A stretch of DNA of 64,000 nt from Saturnia japonica (lineage: Eukaryota; Arthropoda; Insecta; Lepidoptera; Saturniidae). The position numbers were made by a program, and so were the translations under genes. The stretch covers positions 4,829,190-4,893,189 of the forward strand of contig CM065311.1 in NCBI GenBank assembly GCA_033032175.1, given 5' to 3'. The notes below the pieces were generated by a model. The model was not told where the DNA came from. It was given only the letters and a program-made list of their open reading frames with translations, and searched no databases. Shown piece by piece: positions 1-11,400 of this stretch. How positions within the stretch are numbered: position 1 is the first letter of the stretch; each line of letters begins with the position of its first letter.

Positions 1-475
1 AAACCATATTTATACCAAATTTCATTAAATTCAACCCAATAGTTTTTGCGTGATTGGAGTTCAAACATACCGACAGACAGACAAACGGCCAAACAAGAAT
101 TTCATAAACTATCTAAATGTGTTTAGTCCATGATTTTAAACCCCGCCCTCCATATTATTTTTTCTTAAATATATTCAATGTACAGATTTCAACTCTTTAA
201 TCTTTTATTATAAATACAGAAAACCATAACAATGTTCATAAGTGTAGAGAGAGATGCATCATAAATGTACATTAAGATTATAAACTACAATCATACCAAA
301 TTTCATTCAATTCGGTCCAGTGGTTTATGCGTCATAGGCATACAAATATATAGACCATTTCAAAAACTATTGAAATGTGTTCTTTCTATGATTCTAAAAA
401 CCTTCTATTATTTTTTCTCAAATATCTTCAGTGTATAAAGATTTCGACTCTTTACTCTATTATTATTAAAAGTAT
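1..475 (+). repeat. two tandem copies of a dispersed repeat (family A)
   Basis: Two related units (about 1-215 and 216-475) each run from a 'taccaaatttcat' motif through an 'agtttttgcgtg'-like motif to a segment ending in 'cgactctttactct'. A third copy lies inverted at 41065-41300. There is no coding potential. It looks like the tail of an interspersed element, with the class unknown. Confidence 0.6.
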
Positions 476-599
476 AGATTCTTTCTCTAAGGTGTTTTTT
501 TTTGGCAACGGCGTATTTCCGTTAATTCTTCATCAAAATTAATGGTTCAACATCATTTTAAAGTTTATTTTCTCAGTTACAAAACATAGAAAAATAGGC

Positions 600-785
600 T
601 AAAATTAAAGTTTTTATTTTAAACTTTTTTCAATAATTTTTCATTAAGAACACCATCTGTTGGTACTTATGAAAATATGTTCGAGACGCTATAATAATAT
701 TTTAACAATCTATTTACCATGACAGCTTTTAGTTAGATTATTTACATTTTATAGTGTGCGAAATATACGCACGGGTCAGCTAGTA
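600..785 (+). repeat. interspersed-element tail ending in GGGTCAGCTAGT
   Basis: The stretch ends in a 'cacgggtcagctagt' terminus. Very similar termini occur near 33130, 44070 and 53190, and in inverted form near 23635, 57755 and 57945. The CTAG|T end resembles a Helitron-type 3' end, but no hairpin or helicase was identified, so the class is inferred. Confidence 0.4.
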
Positions 786-824
786 TATTATTATAATTTA
801 TGTATTAAAGGACTGATTTTACAG

Positions 825-2578
825 AAAATACACAGCAAGATTATGAAGAACATGTATATAAGTTATACAAGGTTAAACGATGTAAAAGCTTATTTAAATA
901 AAAATGGTAATGATGTTAATGATTTACTTCATTCGAGGGTTAAGCGACAGGAATCTGCTAGTGCGGGTGAGTAACAGTTTTTGTTATACAGTCTTGTAAT
1001 ACCGTAAGTGTCAATAGCGCGTTGCCGACCTTGAACCTCAAGGAGCTCTGGAAGCCTAACTAATCACAGGCACACAACACACGGTTATTTGACTGCGACC
1101 TTCTGTAGGGCGGAGGTATTCCCACCAGTTGGACTGCTCCAAATAAAGAGAAATCTCCAAAGAAAAATCTCTGTGCTCCACCTAAGTCTCCACTTGTTAT
1201 ACATTAACGATACCTTCGGATCTGTAGATATGCATTATGGTGACTTCATGGCTTTTGTGTTGCCATCTAAAATAAATGTGTTTATAATTTTTGTGTTAAT
1301 TTTTGTTGTCCTAGAAGTATCTACTTGACTTGTAAACTGGCAATCGAAATTTAAAATTGATTGTTATAGAAGCTCGTTAGCTCTAAGAATAATTAGTTAG
1401 CATAAGCATAAGTCGTCATATCTTTGCCGTATTGTGAAGTTGTAGAACTGACTTCTGGCCAGTGTGTTCCCTTCTTCCTACAACATGGAGTCCTTCAAAC
1501 GTAACGTGAACAGCAAGCCAGTATGACAGCGACAACTATTATAGCAATGGGTTGTACATCCCTTGATGGTCGCCGATGTTCTTGGATTGCACTGAGTTCA
1601 TTTCACTCACACAATACATACATATTAAGGATACATATACATTGATCTTATTTTACATTCCTCATGGATGATTGTTTATTTACCATTGTTTAATTTACGT
1701 ACTTCAGTGTTGTTTGTACGGCTTTTACAGTGGTCATAGGAGTACCCATTTTAGTTAATGTTTTAGGTAATACGTAACAATGCAGTTCGAGCAATCTACA
1801 ACATGAGACCTCGGGAATAACTAAAGAACAAGTTCCACGAATTTACTATCTTAACATTGCCCGCCCAATACAATCTTGATAATTTAATGTGTATTCGTAA
1901 AAACTTTGACGAGCTAGGTTTTGTCAAAGACCAGCACAGTTTTAATACTAGAAATTGGCATAAATTTGTCGTACCGCGTTTCAGAATTAGTAAGACTATT
2001 ATAAGCTTATTACTTTTCCTGACAAAAGGTTATTATAGGGTGGATCATTATGTGAATGTTAGTGAGGTCTAGAAGTGACTCCATTACTCTGTGCATCCAT
2101 TCAATTATTAATATGATTATTAACTGTAAATAATATTTGTACCAACAGTTGAAAAAATAAAGATAAGTTCGATAACCTTCTCTTGCTGGTTCTTCTCGAT
2201 GACTAGGATGTTTTTCGAAAAGGTATAATAGTAAGTAGTGTTTTGGCAAAATTTAGTTGTAATTGTTAGGGACTAAATTAAATAAAGTATTTTTTTTATT
2301 TTGATAATGTTTTGCAAGGCCAAAGTTTCTATTTTACATAAATAATATGTCCTTTTATATTTACAGGTAAATTTGCGGACGCCGCTAAAATGCCTCAAAT
2401 AAAGGTGTTTCAACTATTTTTACAACTTTTCAAGAATCTCTGGACCGATTCCCCCATCGGCGGTTCAGGTCCTTTCGACCCGGAGGTTGTCAAACCAGTC
2501 CTTTACTTGTTCAAGGACGAAATCGTTGCATTGTTTTTTCCCGATCCAAGAGAGGAACACAAAAAAAAGTCGCACTAG
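825..2578 (+). CDS. two 3' exons of an uncharacterised gene with an RVKR dibasic site
   Basis: Exon 825-966 follows the acceptor 'ttttacag' and ends at a strong donor (G|GTGAGT) in phase 1. Exon 2367-2578 follows 'tatttacag' and starts with the two bases that complete a Gly codon. The frame runs on to TAG at 2576-2578, and AATAAA lies 45 bp further on. The joined product has about 118 residues. It begins with a Lys/Asn-rich stretch, has the dibasic motif SRVKRQE, and continues into a segment with LFLQLFKNLW and a Lys-rich C-terminus. RVKR fits a proprotein-convertase site, so a secreted precursor is possible, but no signal peptide is visible; any 5' exon lies upstream, probably outside the window. 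An internal ATG at 844 could instead be the start. I do not recognise the family. The 1.4-kb intron carries a repeat and a LINE fragment. Confidence 0.5.
1003..1200 (+). repeat. dispersed repeat (family B)
   Basis: Shares 'cgcgttgcc..ccttgaacc', 'acggttattt..ctgcgaccttctgtaggg' and 'atctccaaagaaa' blocks with 11380-11640. An inverted relative is at 62750-62900. The copies differ by indels, so they are old. It lies in the intron of the 825-2578 gene. Confidence 0.6.
1760..2310 (+). pseudogene. LINE reverse-transcriptase C-terminal fragment
   Basis: Broken reading frames give the ILTLPAQY..NLMCIRKNF, FNTRNWHKFVVPR and LTKGYYRVDHY blocks typical of the C-terminus of jockey-like non-LTR retrotransposon ORF2. 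A tail ending in 'taaataaag' follows. The same blocks recur at 3320-3925. It is 5'-truncated and has stops, so it is a dead copy. Confidence 0.7.
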
Positions 2579-2622
2579 TTCTATGTTTGTATACATTTGT
2601 GTATTTAATTGTTTACAAATTG

Positions 2623-2628
2623 AATAAA
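2623..2628 (+). promoter_or_regulatory. poly(A) signal of the 825-2578 gene
   Basis: Canonical AATAAA 45 bp after the stop codon, followed by a T-rich stretch. Confidence 0.55.
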
Positions 2629-2699
2629 CGCATATTGATCCTATTTTTATCATAACAAATGTTTATTTCTGGTTACCTTCCCAAATGGAATTAATAGGT

Positions 2700-3925
2700 A
2701 CGTATGTGTGTCTTTTTTTAGTTCTTTTATATGTTTAGAGTTATGGCCACAATCTCCCTTGACCGTTTTGGTTTCTCGTTTAATTTATATGATCTAGCGC
2801 TATTGGTTGAGAACAGTGCTGACATGGTTCTTTTTGCAGATGACACTTATATTCTTTTTTGGCTTTCGACACTTATATTTAAAATGAAAAGAATAGATTC
2901 TGAGGTTAGGTAATTAAATAATACTTTTGTAAAAAAAATCTGAATGGTTTTCTTTAAGTAATTTATTGCTAAATGCAAAAATAAACCAAATGTTGATTAT
3001 TAAATGATTTGACTTGGCCAATGTTCGGCTTGTTGATAGCAGTATCAAGATAGAAGGGAATTTAGTACACTTCGTTGCACTTCGATTATTTATGTATTAC
3101 GCTTGATAACAAATTACAGTGGGTCCGTACATTAAAACTTTGGCAGGAAGATTAATTTTTGGTGCATTCGCAGTACGTGAGATTCGCTAAATAACAGATA
3201 TTGCCACTGCTAGGTTAGTCTACTTCGTTTACTTTCATAGCTTAATGTTTTAAGGTATTTTGTTTTGGGGTTCAGCACCTGAGGTGGATACCATGTTTCA
3301 AAAGGGAGCAATTCGAGAAATAAACATCACGAGGCCTCGCGACTCACTAAAGAACATGTTATAGGAGTTTAAAATATTAAATTTGCCCTCCCAATACATT
3401 CTTGATAATTTAATATATTTTATATTCGAAAAACTTTGACAACCTAGATTTTGTTAAAGACCAATACAATTTTTTGTTTTAGTACTAGAAATAGACATAA
3501 TATAGTCGTACCATATTTTAGACTTAGTAAGACTATTAAACTTTTTAGGTAATAGTGATAGGTTCTATAATAAGATCCCGAAGAACATTACTGATTTACC
3601 AGACAATAAGTTCAAGGACTATGTCAAGCGGGTTTTATTGACAAAAGGGTGGATCATTATGTGAATTGTAGTTGATGTCTGGAAGCGACTCCCTCTCTGT
3701 GCATCCACTACATTATATGGTTATTATTATTGTATTATATTAGACGTTATTAATATCAACTACATTAATACTATTGTAGAGTTTAAAAAAAGATAAATCC
3801 GAACGAGTTTCTTGACGGTTCTTCTCGATGACTGGATTGTTTTCCGAACCGGTAGTAGTGTTTTGACGTCCATAAGTGCCTTCTTGGGGCTTAAATTGAA
3901 TAAAGAATATTTTGATATTGATTTT
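2700..3925 (+). pseudogene. decayed LINE fragment with FADDT motif
   Basis: Contains VENSADMVLFADDT (the reverse-transcriptase FADD catalytic box) near 2808-2850. An LGITLDNKLQW-like block follows near 3095-3130, and then the same C-terminal region as at 1760-2310, here reading SDRFYNKIPKN and DLPDNKFKDYVKR near 3565-3630. It ends in a tail with 'aataaag'. Many frameshifts and stops. It lies just beyond the poly(A) site of the preceding gene. Confidence 0.7.
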
Positions 3926-3936
3926 TTGATGTTATA

Positions 3937-4172
3937 ATGTAACCCAAGGTCATAACATTCTCTAAGCCTAGAGGGGCAGCTGGTTCTCAAGTGCAGCTAC
4001 CGGAGCACACCTGTAGGTGCTTGGTGACAGATTTTCAGCTTGAGTTTGGTAGCTTACCATGTGGGCCTTAGAAAATGCTCTATAGTTTCATTACGATATT
4101 TTCCTTCACCGAAAGCTCATGCTTATTGCAGGGATTCGAACTCACGTCGATCGACGTGATGACGTATACTGA
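3937..4172 (-). repeat. tRNA-derived SINE, family 1
   Basis: On the minus strand the head contains a B-box-like GAGTTCGAATCCC next to the block GCGTCGATCGACGTGAG. The body has 'agtgcagctaccggagcacac'. It is homologous to 16700-16912 and 19960-20208. Confidence 0.65.
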
Positions 4173-4234
4173 GTAAAAATCACAAAACTTATTCACTTTT
4201 TATATTATAATGTCTAAGCGTCCGCGCTCCGCTC

Positions 4235-4530
4235 GGTATATTACAACAACAACAACAAAAAACACCTATTTAGCTAAACTAGCAAAACATTAGGTATCTA
4301 AATCCTAAATATCATACAAATCGCTAGAGCCGTTTTCGAGAATAAAATACAAGAATTGCTCAATTCACAATAGTAATATCTGGGCCACTGGACTTGCTCG
4401 GTATCTAAAAAAAACACACCTATGTATGTAAACTTGGAATATGTAAAATATTATGAAAATACAAAATTTCATCCAAATCGTTGGAGCCATTTCCGATTAT
4501 ATATATTAAACAAGAATTGCTCACTTAATA
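4235..4530 (+). repeat. two tandem copies of dispersed repeat (family C)
   Basis: Two units run from a 'gctcggtatct' start through 'tttcatccaaatcg' to a 'caagaattgctca' end. Other copies are at 39758-39930 (inverted), 49068-49230, 49327-49440 (inverted) and 58225-58378. This non-coding family is one of the most frequent in the window. Confidence 0.65.
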
Positions 4531-5527
4531 ATATTATAGGTCATAATGTAGTAATTTCAATATACATATACCTATCTGAAGAAATAATTCACAAGCTTGA
4601 AAATACGGAAAATATGTCATAATAAATATTATTTTATTAACCATATATTTCTGGTAAGCCCATTTTGAATATAAAGTTTAAAATATGAGAAAGGTAGTGT
4701 AAGCTTCCAAAGGTTACACTGGATCTGTTTTGTTTAAGATCACCTAAGACATAATAGTTTACTAAAAGCGCTTCACACATTTTAAAAATCTATATCTACG
4801 CTCTACTATTATAAAAAGGTAAAGTTTGTGAATTTAGATGTACGTAGGAGGTGATCTCTGGAACTACTGATTCGAATCTAAAAATTTCTTCACTGATAGA
4901 AAAAAGTTCATTCAGACTTAAAGGTTATGTTTAATTTTTAATAAGTTTTATATTTTTCAATTAACTGATAATTACGAAATCAGGAGTGGTTGCTAGCTCG
5001 TAATATTCTTTAAAAAAAATTCGTTAAGAAAGTAATCATAATAATTGTTTCTTTTTTATATATTTTTAATAATAGGTACGAGTGTTGACTATCATATCCA
5101 CTGGCATGAAAATTTGTCGACATAATATTTATTGTATTGCTTACTTTTTATGAATTAGTTATAATATAATATTAATACAAAAAAAAAATAACCATTCCAC
5201 CAACCAAAACCAAACTACCAAAAGACTCCGAGTTAGTAATCTCTGTATTGTCTGGGATTGAATAAACTGTTAATAAATTTTTCTTAACTTTTCCGTATGT
5301 TATCTTTCTCATGCCACAGAAGAAAGCTTTTAAATCGAAATGAAATACAAACCGATAAAAAATATTTTAAAGTAACAGAAAATAATCGAAATATATTGTA
5401 GTAGATAGATCTTACATTAAATCGTTAAATTTCGGTCAGACACTCAGATTTGTTTTCGTGATGTAATCGACTAAATGCACTTTTGCATACAAAGCACCAG
5501 TCACATCTAGTCACTTTCCTTCTGCGT

Positions 5528-5565
5528 CCGTGGGCGGGGTAACATTTAGTATATAAACGCGTCGT
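5528..5565 (+). promoter_or_regulatory. promoter of the proline-rich gene at 5614
   Basis: A GC box (GGGCGGGG) stands next to a TATA box (TATATAAACG, near 5552). The TATA box is about 60 bp upstream of the start codon, which leaves room for a short 5' leader. Confidence 0.55.
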
Positions 5566-5613
5566 AAGGGGATCAACACGCTTAATAAAAAAGATCTCTC
5601 AAGTGCCTCCGCC

Positions 5614-8324
5614 ATGAAGGTACGCATTTTATATACTCGACTTATATGTACGTGTTTAGATATATTTTTAATGAGTGAATTGTGATTTTTATTTCATTCG
5701 TAAGCCAATGTTACTTTGATCAGTGTTCCCGTTTTATAAAAAGGAAAATAAATATAATTGAATTATTATAAAAAAATCTTCAGTTAGTGTATCAGACATC
5801 AAGAATTGGCGGTCATAAAATGTGTATCGCAAATAAAATACCTACTTAATATTCAAATTATTGTACCGCGGCAATATTACCATAATGTCATTTGAATCAA
5901 ATTATTAAAAATTCCAAGTCTATCATTATCATTTTTTCGTTACTGTTTCTAATTATTGTTATAAAGATATTAACATCACTTAATTAAAACATAGAGGCTA
6001 CTACTGTAAAGCTTGCCGCAAAAAATACACCGCCACGCAGTCGCACTGGTAATTGTCAGAACTTATAGGTGTTCGCGGCTTACTGCCGATTTCTGCAAAA
6101 ACCCGCCGGCCGAGCCGCCGGCATAGTGTACGAAAGCACAATGCATGTACGAGTTTGTATTTAAATTTCAATTACAAATACGGTTTTATAGACAAGTGAC
6201 CTCGATTACTCGCTGTAATTTATTCAAAGCATAATAAGCATGTTTATTGAAGTCTAAGAATTCGAACAGATAGAAAATTTTAATAATATGTGACAGGTGT
6301 TGGTGATAACAGTGCTGTGTGTGCTCGCAGGGAGTACACACGGGGGTGCGATCGCGTGGCAGAACCCTGCCGTCGCCCTTCACGCATCCGTCCTAAACAC
6401 TATCATCCCAGCACAAACAAAAGCATTTGGATATTCCACTACGCAGTACATAAATACTGTAAGTAAATATTCATAGCACAGTGAATAAAAAGTGTTTTAT
6501 TATTTAAAGTAATTATTATGTAAATACAGTTTTAGTGCTCGAGTGGTAATGACGTCGAAATATCAATTCGATAAGTTACGCATGTAATAACGAATTTTTC
6601 GAACTTGGCGTACATTTACTAATTTGAATTTGGTAACACTATCTGCTAACGTTGAAGAAAACGCTTGAGAACACGTGACGTTACTGACGTTAACATAACA
6701 TAACATAACATACCATCACGCCTGTATTCCCCGAAGGGTTAGGCAGGGGTGTACTAATGTACACCCACAGTTCGCCGAGTATGTTTTTAGGTCCCATGTA
6801 ATAGGGGTCGAGCCTATTGCCATTAATCTGGCACAAAGCCAAACTCCGAGCTGCTAATGAGAATTTCATAGGAAAAACCCAATAATTGAGATTGAGAAAT
6901 ATTCTTATAGTATACCATCATATGTGGTAAAATCTGTGGATTTCTCGGTGTTTGAAATCACCAATATGCCGTGGGCTAGCGTGGTGATTATGCTCGGTTT
7001 TCCCTCAGGAAGAGGCCTTTGCGCAGCAGTGAGAAACATACAGGCTGGTATCATTCTTGTTATAAAGAAAAGATAGATAAGAAGATATTTTACTCTTAAT
7101 TTAACATAAAAGAATATTATAGTATAGTTAACTTTTCATTTTATTGTATATACATTTTTTAGGGTACTGACTATTAGGTAAATAAAATTTGATCGTACCT
7201 GGTTTTCATAGGAAAATATATTAATTATTATATAATCTACACTTTAAAAAATAATACCAGTAACAATAATATCGACGCACTTATTATTCGGAGCTTCGAT
7301 ATGAACATTACTTGATGGATGGATACTGTTGTAATTGAGGTTTCTGGGCTTGCGACAATCAAAGTTTTATTATTGTGTATTAACTTATTAATTTTACTTA
7401 TTACGTATTATTAGTTTTATACTTTATATTATGAAAATATTAGATTTACTTAGTCGCGTGGCTAGAATAGGAATGCCTTTCTTCGTAGAAGGCAACTAAG
7501 GGACTTTTTGGTTACCACCTTATGCCAAAAATAGCATTATCAAGTAGGGTGGCCGGTCGTAAAACATAAGCAAAACTTATTACAGCATGGAAATGAATAC
7601 TATAATAAATGAAGATGTATTGTGCCGACCTCACCTAGTGTGGGTTAAGGTCAGAAAGAAGAATATAATCTGCACTTAATCTTAATTAAGTATAACTTAA
7701 ACAATTCATTTTTTTCAGTTACCTCATTCTTATTCGTATGGACTTCAACCTCAATTTGCGTATCAAGTACCACACCTGTCCGGAATCTCAAGTCTGCCAT
7801 CGGCCTATTATCCTGTAGCTGATTTGTCATATTACCCAGCGAGTGTTTTCTATCCCCCTGCGGGATCTGTCGTGCCTGGAGTTCCTTTCAGACCCGTTGC
7901 TCCAGGCGCTCCTAACGCGCCAACTCAACCTAGTCAACTACCAAGTGCACCTTCAGAGCAACCCGCTGGAGACGCTGACACAGCTGTTATCGAATCGGCA
8001 GATATTTCATCTGAACAGCAACGTCAACAACAATCTACAGCTACTCAGTCGCAGTCTCAGCCAACTCGCCTTCCACCAGCTAACACTTTTCCTAACTTCC
8101 CCTCCTTCCCGCAGTTTCCACATGGACCTAGCCAGATACCTTACCCTCAACTCCCTCAGCTGCCAGGAGTTTCCCTTCCATCACCACCTCAATTCCCACA
8201 AATACCATCAAACCCATTTTTTCCTCAACAACCAGCCGACTCTTCTCCATCAACCTTTCCCGGAAACATCAGTGGAGACAAAGGATTGAACGATGAAGAT
8301 ACTATATCTGTCGAATCCGCCTAA
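5614..8324 (+). CDS. proline-rich secreted protein (three exons)
   Basis: Exons 5614-5619 (Met-Lys only), 6297-6458 and 7719-8324, joined in phase 0 at GTACGC and GTAAGT donors, encode 257 residues. Residues 1-18 form a signal peptide (MKVLVITVLCVLAGSTHG). A Tyr/Gln-rich segment (about 50-110) with GLQPQFAYQVPHL follows, and then a Pro/Gln/Ser-rich tail with repeated FPxFPxFP and PQLPQLP patterns ending in an acidic stretch. No Cys is found after the signal peptide. The lack of globular motifs suggests a disordered secreted or structural protein, for example of cuticle, silk or egg coat, but the role is unknown. It shares exon layout and composition with the gene at 37680-39231. AATAAA is at 8354 and 8367. 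Intron 2 carries a SINE. Confidence 0.82.
6690..6925 (-). repeat. SINE, family 2 (truncated)
   Basis: Matches 12010-12265 over 'cacgcctgtattccc', 'gtacacccaca' and 'attgccattaatc'. The tRNA-like head seen in the other copy is missing here. It is preceded by a short (AACAT)n run and lies in intron 2 of the proline-rich gene. Confidence 0.6.
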
Positions 8325-8353
8325 ATATTTTAATTATTCGTTATGGCAGCATT

Positions 8354-8403
8354 AATAAAGTACTAAAATAAAAAGTACAATATAAATTTTATTTTATTTT
8401 ATT
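8354..8403. promoter_or_regulatory. shared poly(A) region of two convergent genes
   Basis: Plus-strand AATAAA at 8354 and 8367 serves the proline-rich gene. Three overlapping minus-strand AATAAA motifs at 8388-8403 serve the protease-homologue gene. The two stop codons are only about 150 bp apart, so the 3' UTRs probably overlap. Confidence 0.6.
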
Positions 8404-8475
8404 TAAGAAGATTCAACATAAGACCGATTGATAAAAACTACATGACATGAATTTTGTACAAAATGAGAGTTTAGA

Positions 8476-11400
8476 TCACCAGAAACCTGGAGAACGCTCG
8501 GGCAGCCATTTGTAGAAATCCCTTGTTGTAGTATTTTTGCCATTTAACCCAAGTGCGAAGTAGAAGGAATAAGGAAACCATTCGGTACTGAATGTTACGG
8601 TAATATTATACCCGCCAACACCGTCTATAACCGGCGTGACCATACGATTGGGCATAAGAAGTCGAGCACACACTATAGTGCAGTCAATCCCTGCTGATAT
8701 CTGCAATTACACCGTAAAGACATTCTTGAGGTATTTAATTTAATTTTATGTTTATATATAAAACAGTACAATACATGTAACAATAATTTCAATTATGGCT
8801 AGCACAGCGAGCGCAGCGGCATACGGCATGAAAGGGTATTTTAAATTTGACCACGGAGCATCAAAGGGGATTTCTCTCTGCAGTATTGAAGAACGCGCTA
8901 GAGGATAGTTCGGTGGGATGCAAAGGCATGCGACTGTATGCGCCGAAGCCCGCTAGCATACAATGAAAGTTTATGTAAACAATTTTTTGATATAATACAC
9001 TCGAGACCCACGGTTTCACCTGTGTAAAAATTTAAATTTATTTGACCAAATCTTCACCGCGCCGCCGCGCCATCGCACCCGTGTAGACTATCTTTGTTCT
9101 CAGTTTCCGTACTTGGCTACAGCTTTTCAGAACACTTGATGTTTATGGTTACTACTTCGCTCCTTAGAGTCTTAGCTTGAAGTTATATAATATTTGTCAA
9201 TAAACATGCCATAAAATGCAATTTTTTTTATTTAATACTGATTGGTAGTTCCAGAGATTATCGCTTTCAAAGAATCAAATAATTTCATAAAATATATAAT
9301 ATTATAAGCTATATATTATAGAGGTAGTAAGTACCCAAAAATTGTTATTAGTTTAATTTTTACCTTTAATATAACGTTCAGTTTCGCAGGAGGATCAGCT
9401 TGCACCTCAAACCTTTCAGAGTAAAAGAATGCAGTTTTCTTTTGTTTGTTCCAACTCTTATAACAATAATTTCCACTCACATAAGTCCGGGATCTCCAAC
9501 CTGATCTCATTTTCTTCCTTTTCCTTAAATAGCCCGAATTGATACCGACAGCTGAAATAAGTTTCGTGTTTGTTTAACATTCCATAACTGACTACATTTC
9601 CTATTTGATCAACTTCTCTGATTGATCAACTTTAACACTGCCTTCTAGAAGTGACGGTTTAGTAGAGTCCATTTTTTACCATAACCTCACCTGATGTTGA
9701 GAGTTTGAAGTCGAATATGGTAACACCCTAAACCTGGGAACAGGATTGGTTCTAAAATACAGTTAATATCATGCTATGATTTCGTAGATATTTATCTTCA
9801 TCAGAAAACTAAGGGTTATTGTGCAAACAAAATCAAGTTCCTTTTTTACGACGCACCTCTCTCTGTGTAGAGGCCGCGCTGAGTTATCATTACAATATAG
9901 AACAATTTGAGAGCAATATTTATATATTAAAACAGTTTTGTAATATTATAAAAAAATTAAGAACCCTCTGTACAAATAACCTATCAATTGAGACTATTCC
10001 AATGTGGCAAAACATGATACCTCTGTGGCGCCTCATTCGCCACTATTTTTGTAATGGCTGTTTTAGAATCGATATAATACTTAACGAGATGACAGATTTC
10101 AATTTAGACTGTTGGTTTCACGACACGTTACTTTGAATTGTACCTTTTCTTACCAAGTAAAGATGCTAGCCCTACTGATGTAGTTTATTTTCATTGAAAA
10201 TTATTATGATGTTTTATAATCGAGCATCGGTCAACACGTCGGGGTCACATACCAAGCCTCTATCTACTATAATAGTAACTTACAGGTTGGTGAGGAGTGG
10301 GACAGATTTCAGATATTGCTGCAGCATCAGGTCAAGGTTACCATGTTTTTTAGGGTTCCGTAACACATAATTCAAACAAAGAAACCCTTGTGGGATCACT
10401 TTGTTGTCCGTCTGCCTGTCTGCCTTGCTAACTGTCCGTGTGTCAAGATACTTTTTCTCCAAAACGACGAGGTATGACGTTGTAATTAATATCATATATA
10501 AGCCTAAGCATCATGCTGCTGTATTTTTTTTATAGGCTACCGCTTTACAGAGTTATTTCACTTCATAGTTAAAATGACGCTCACAAACCGATTATCAAAA
10601 CCTATAGGGTACTTCCCGCAGATATACAGTTTTGAATTTGGCTTAAGGGAGGAGGACTATTATCAGAAATTTAAAAACAAATTCAAAAATAATGAATTTC
10701 TAATGAAGCCATAATGCAACAAAAATGTATTAAGTATTTTTTTCAAAAGGTCTTGAGGTGTACAGTTGAAATTTAAACCGAATACTTAAGATCTACGAAC
10801 TCAAACTGCTGTAAAATAATCAAGTTTCTTGGTTAACACAATAAAAAAATACATCCCTTCATAATAAAAGTTTAAAAGTCGCACTTAGGGACCAATTATC
10901 ATTACTTTTTCCGAGTTGATTTTATATTATCAAAAAATATTATTCTTTATATTTTATTACATAACGTTCCAAAACATAGGCTTAAACTTTTTTAGTAAAA
11001 ATATCTATAGAATAATAGAAAATATTCGGTTCTTGAGTTATAAGCGCACTAACAAATAGACAAAAGACCGAGATACGTTAAAGAATTTACGAATAATATT
11101 ATTATATAAACAAAACTTATGTAAAAGACGGTACAACAGTGAACAGTAATTAGAACCCTCAGGGCGCGAGTTCTACTCTAATTACTAATAATCTAATTAA
11201 TAATTACTAATAACTAATCTAAACTTTTCTTATTTAGCCCTATATTATGTAATATTAGATGCATTTTCGGTGACGTAGTTAGGTTATTGTGCATAAGTAA
11301 AGTTAATTAACGTGTAAATTACACTTAAATCTTAACTCTAAAAATATAATTATTAGATATGTATTTAAAAATTAGGTAAACAAGGATATGGTGCACCTGA

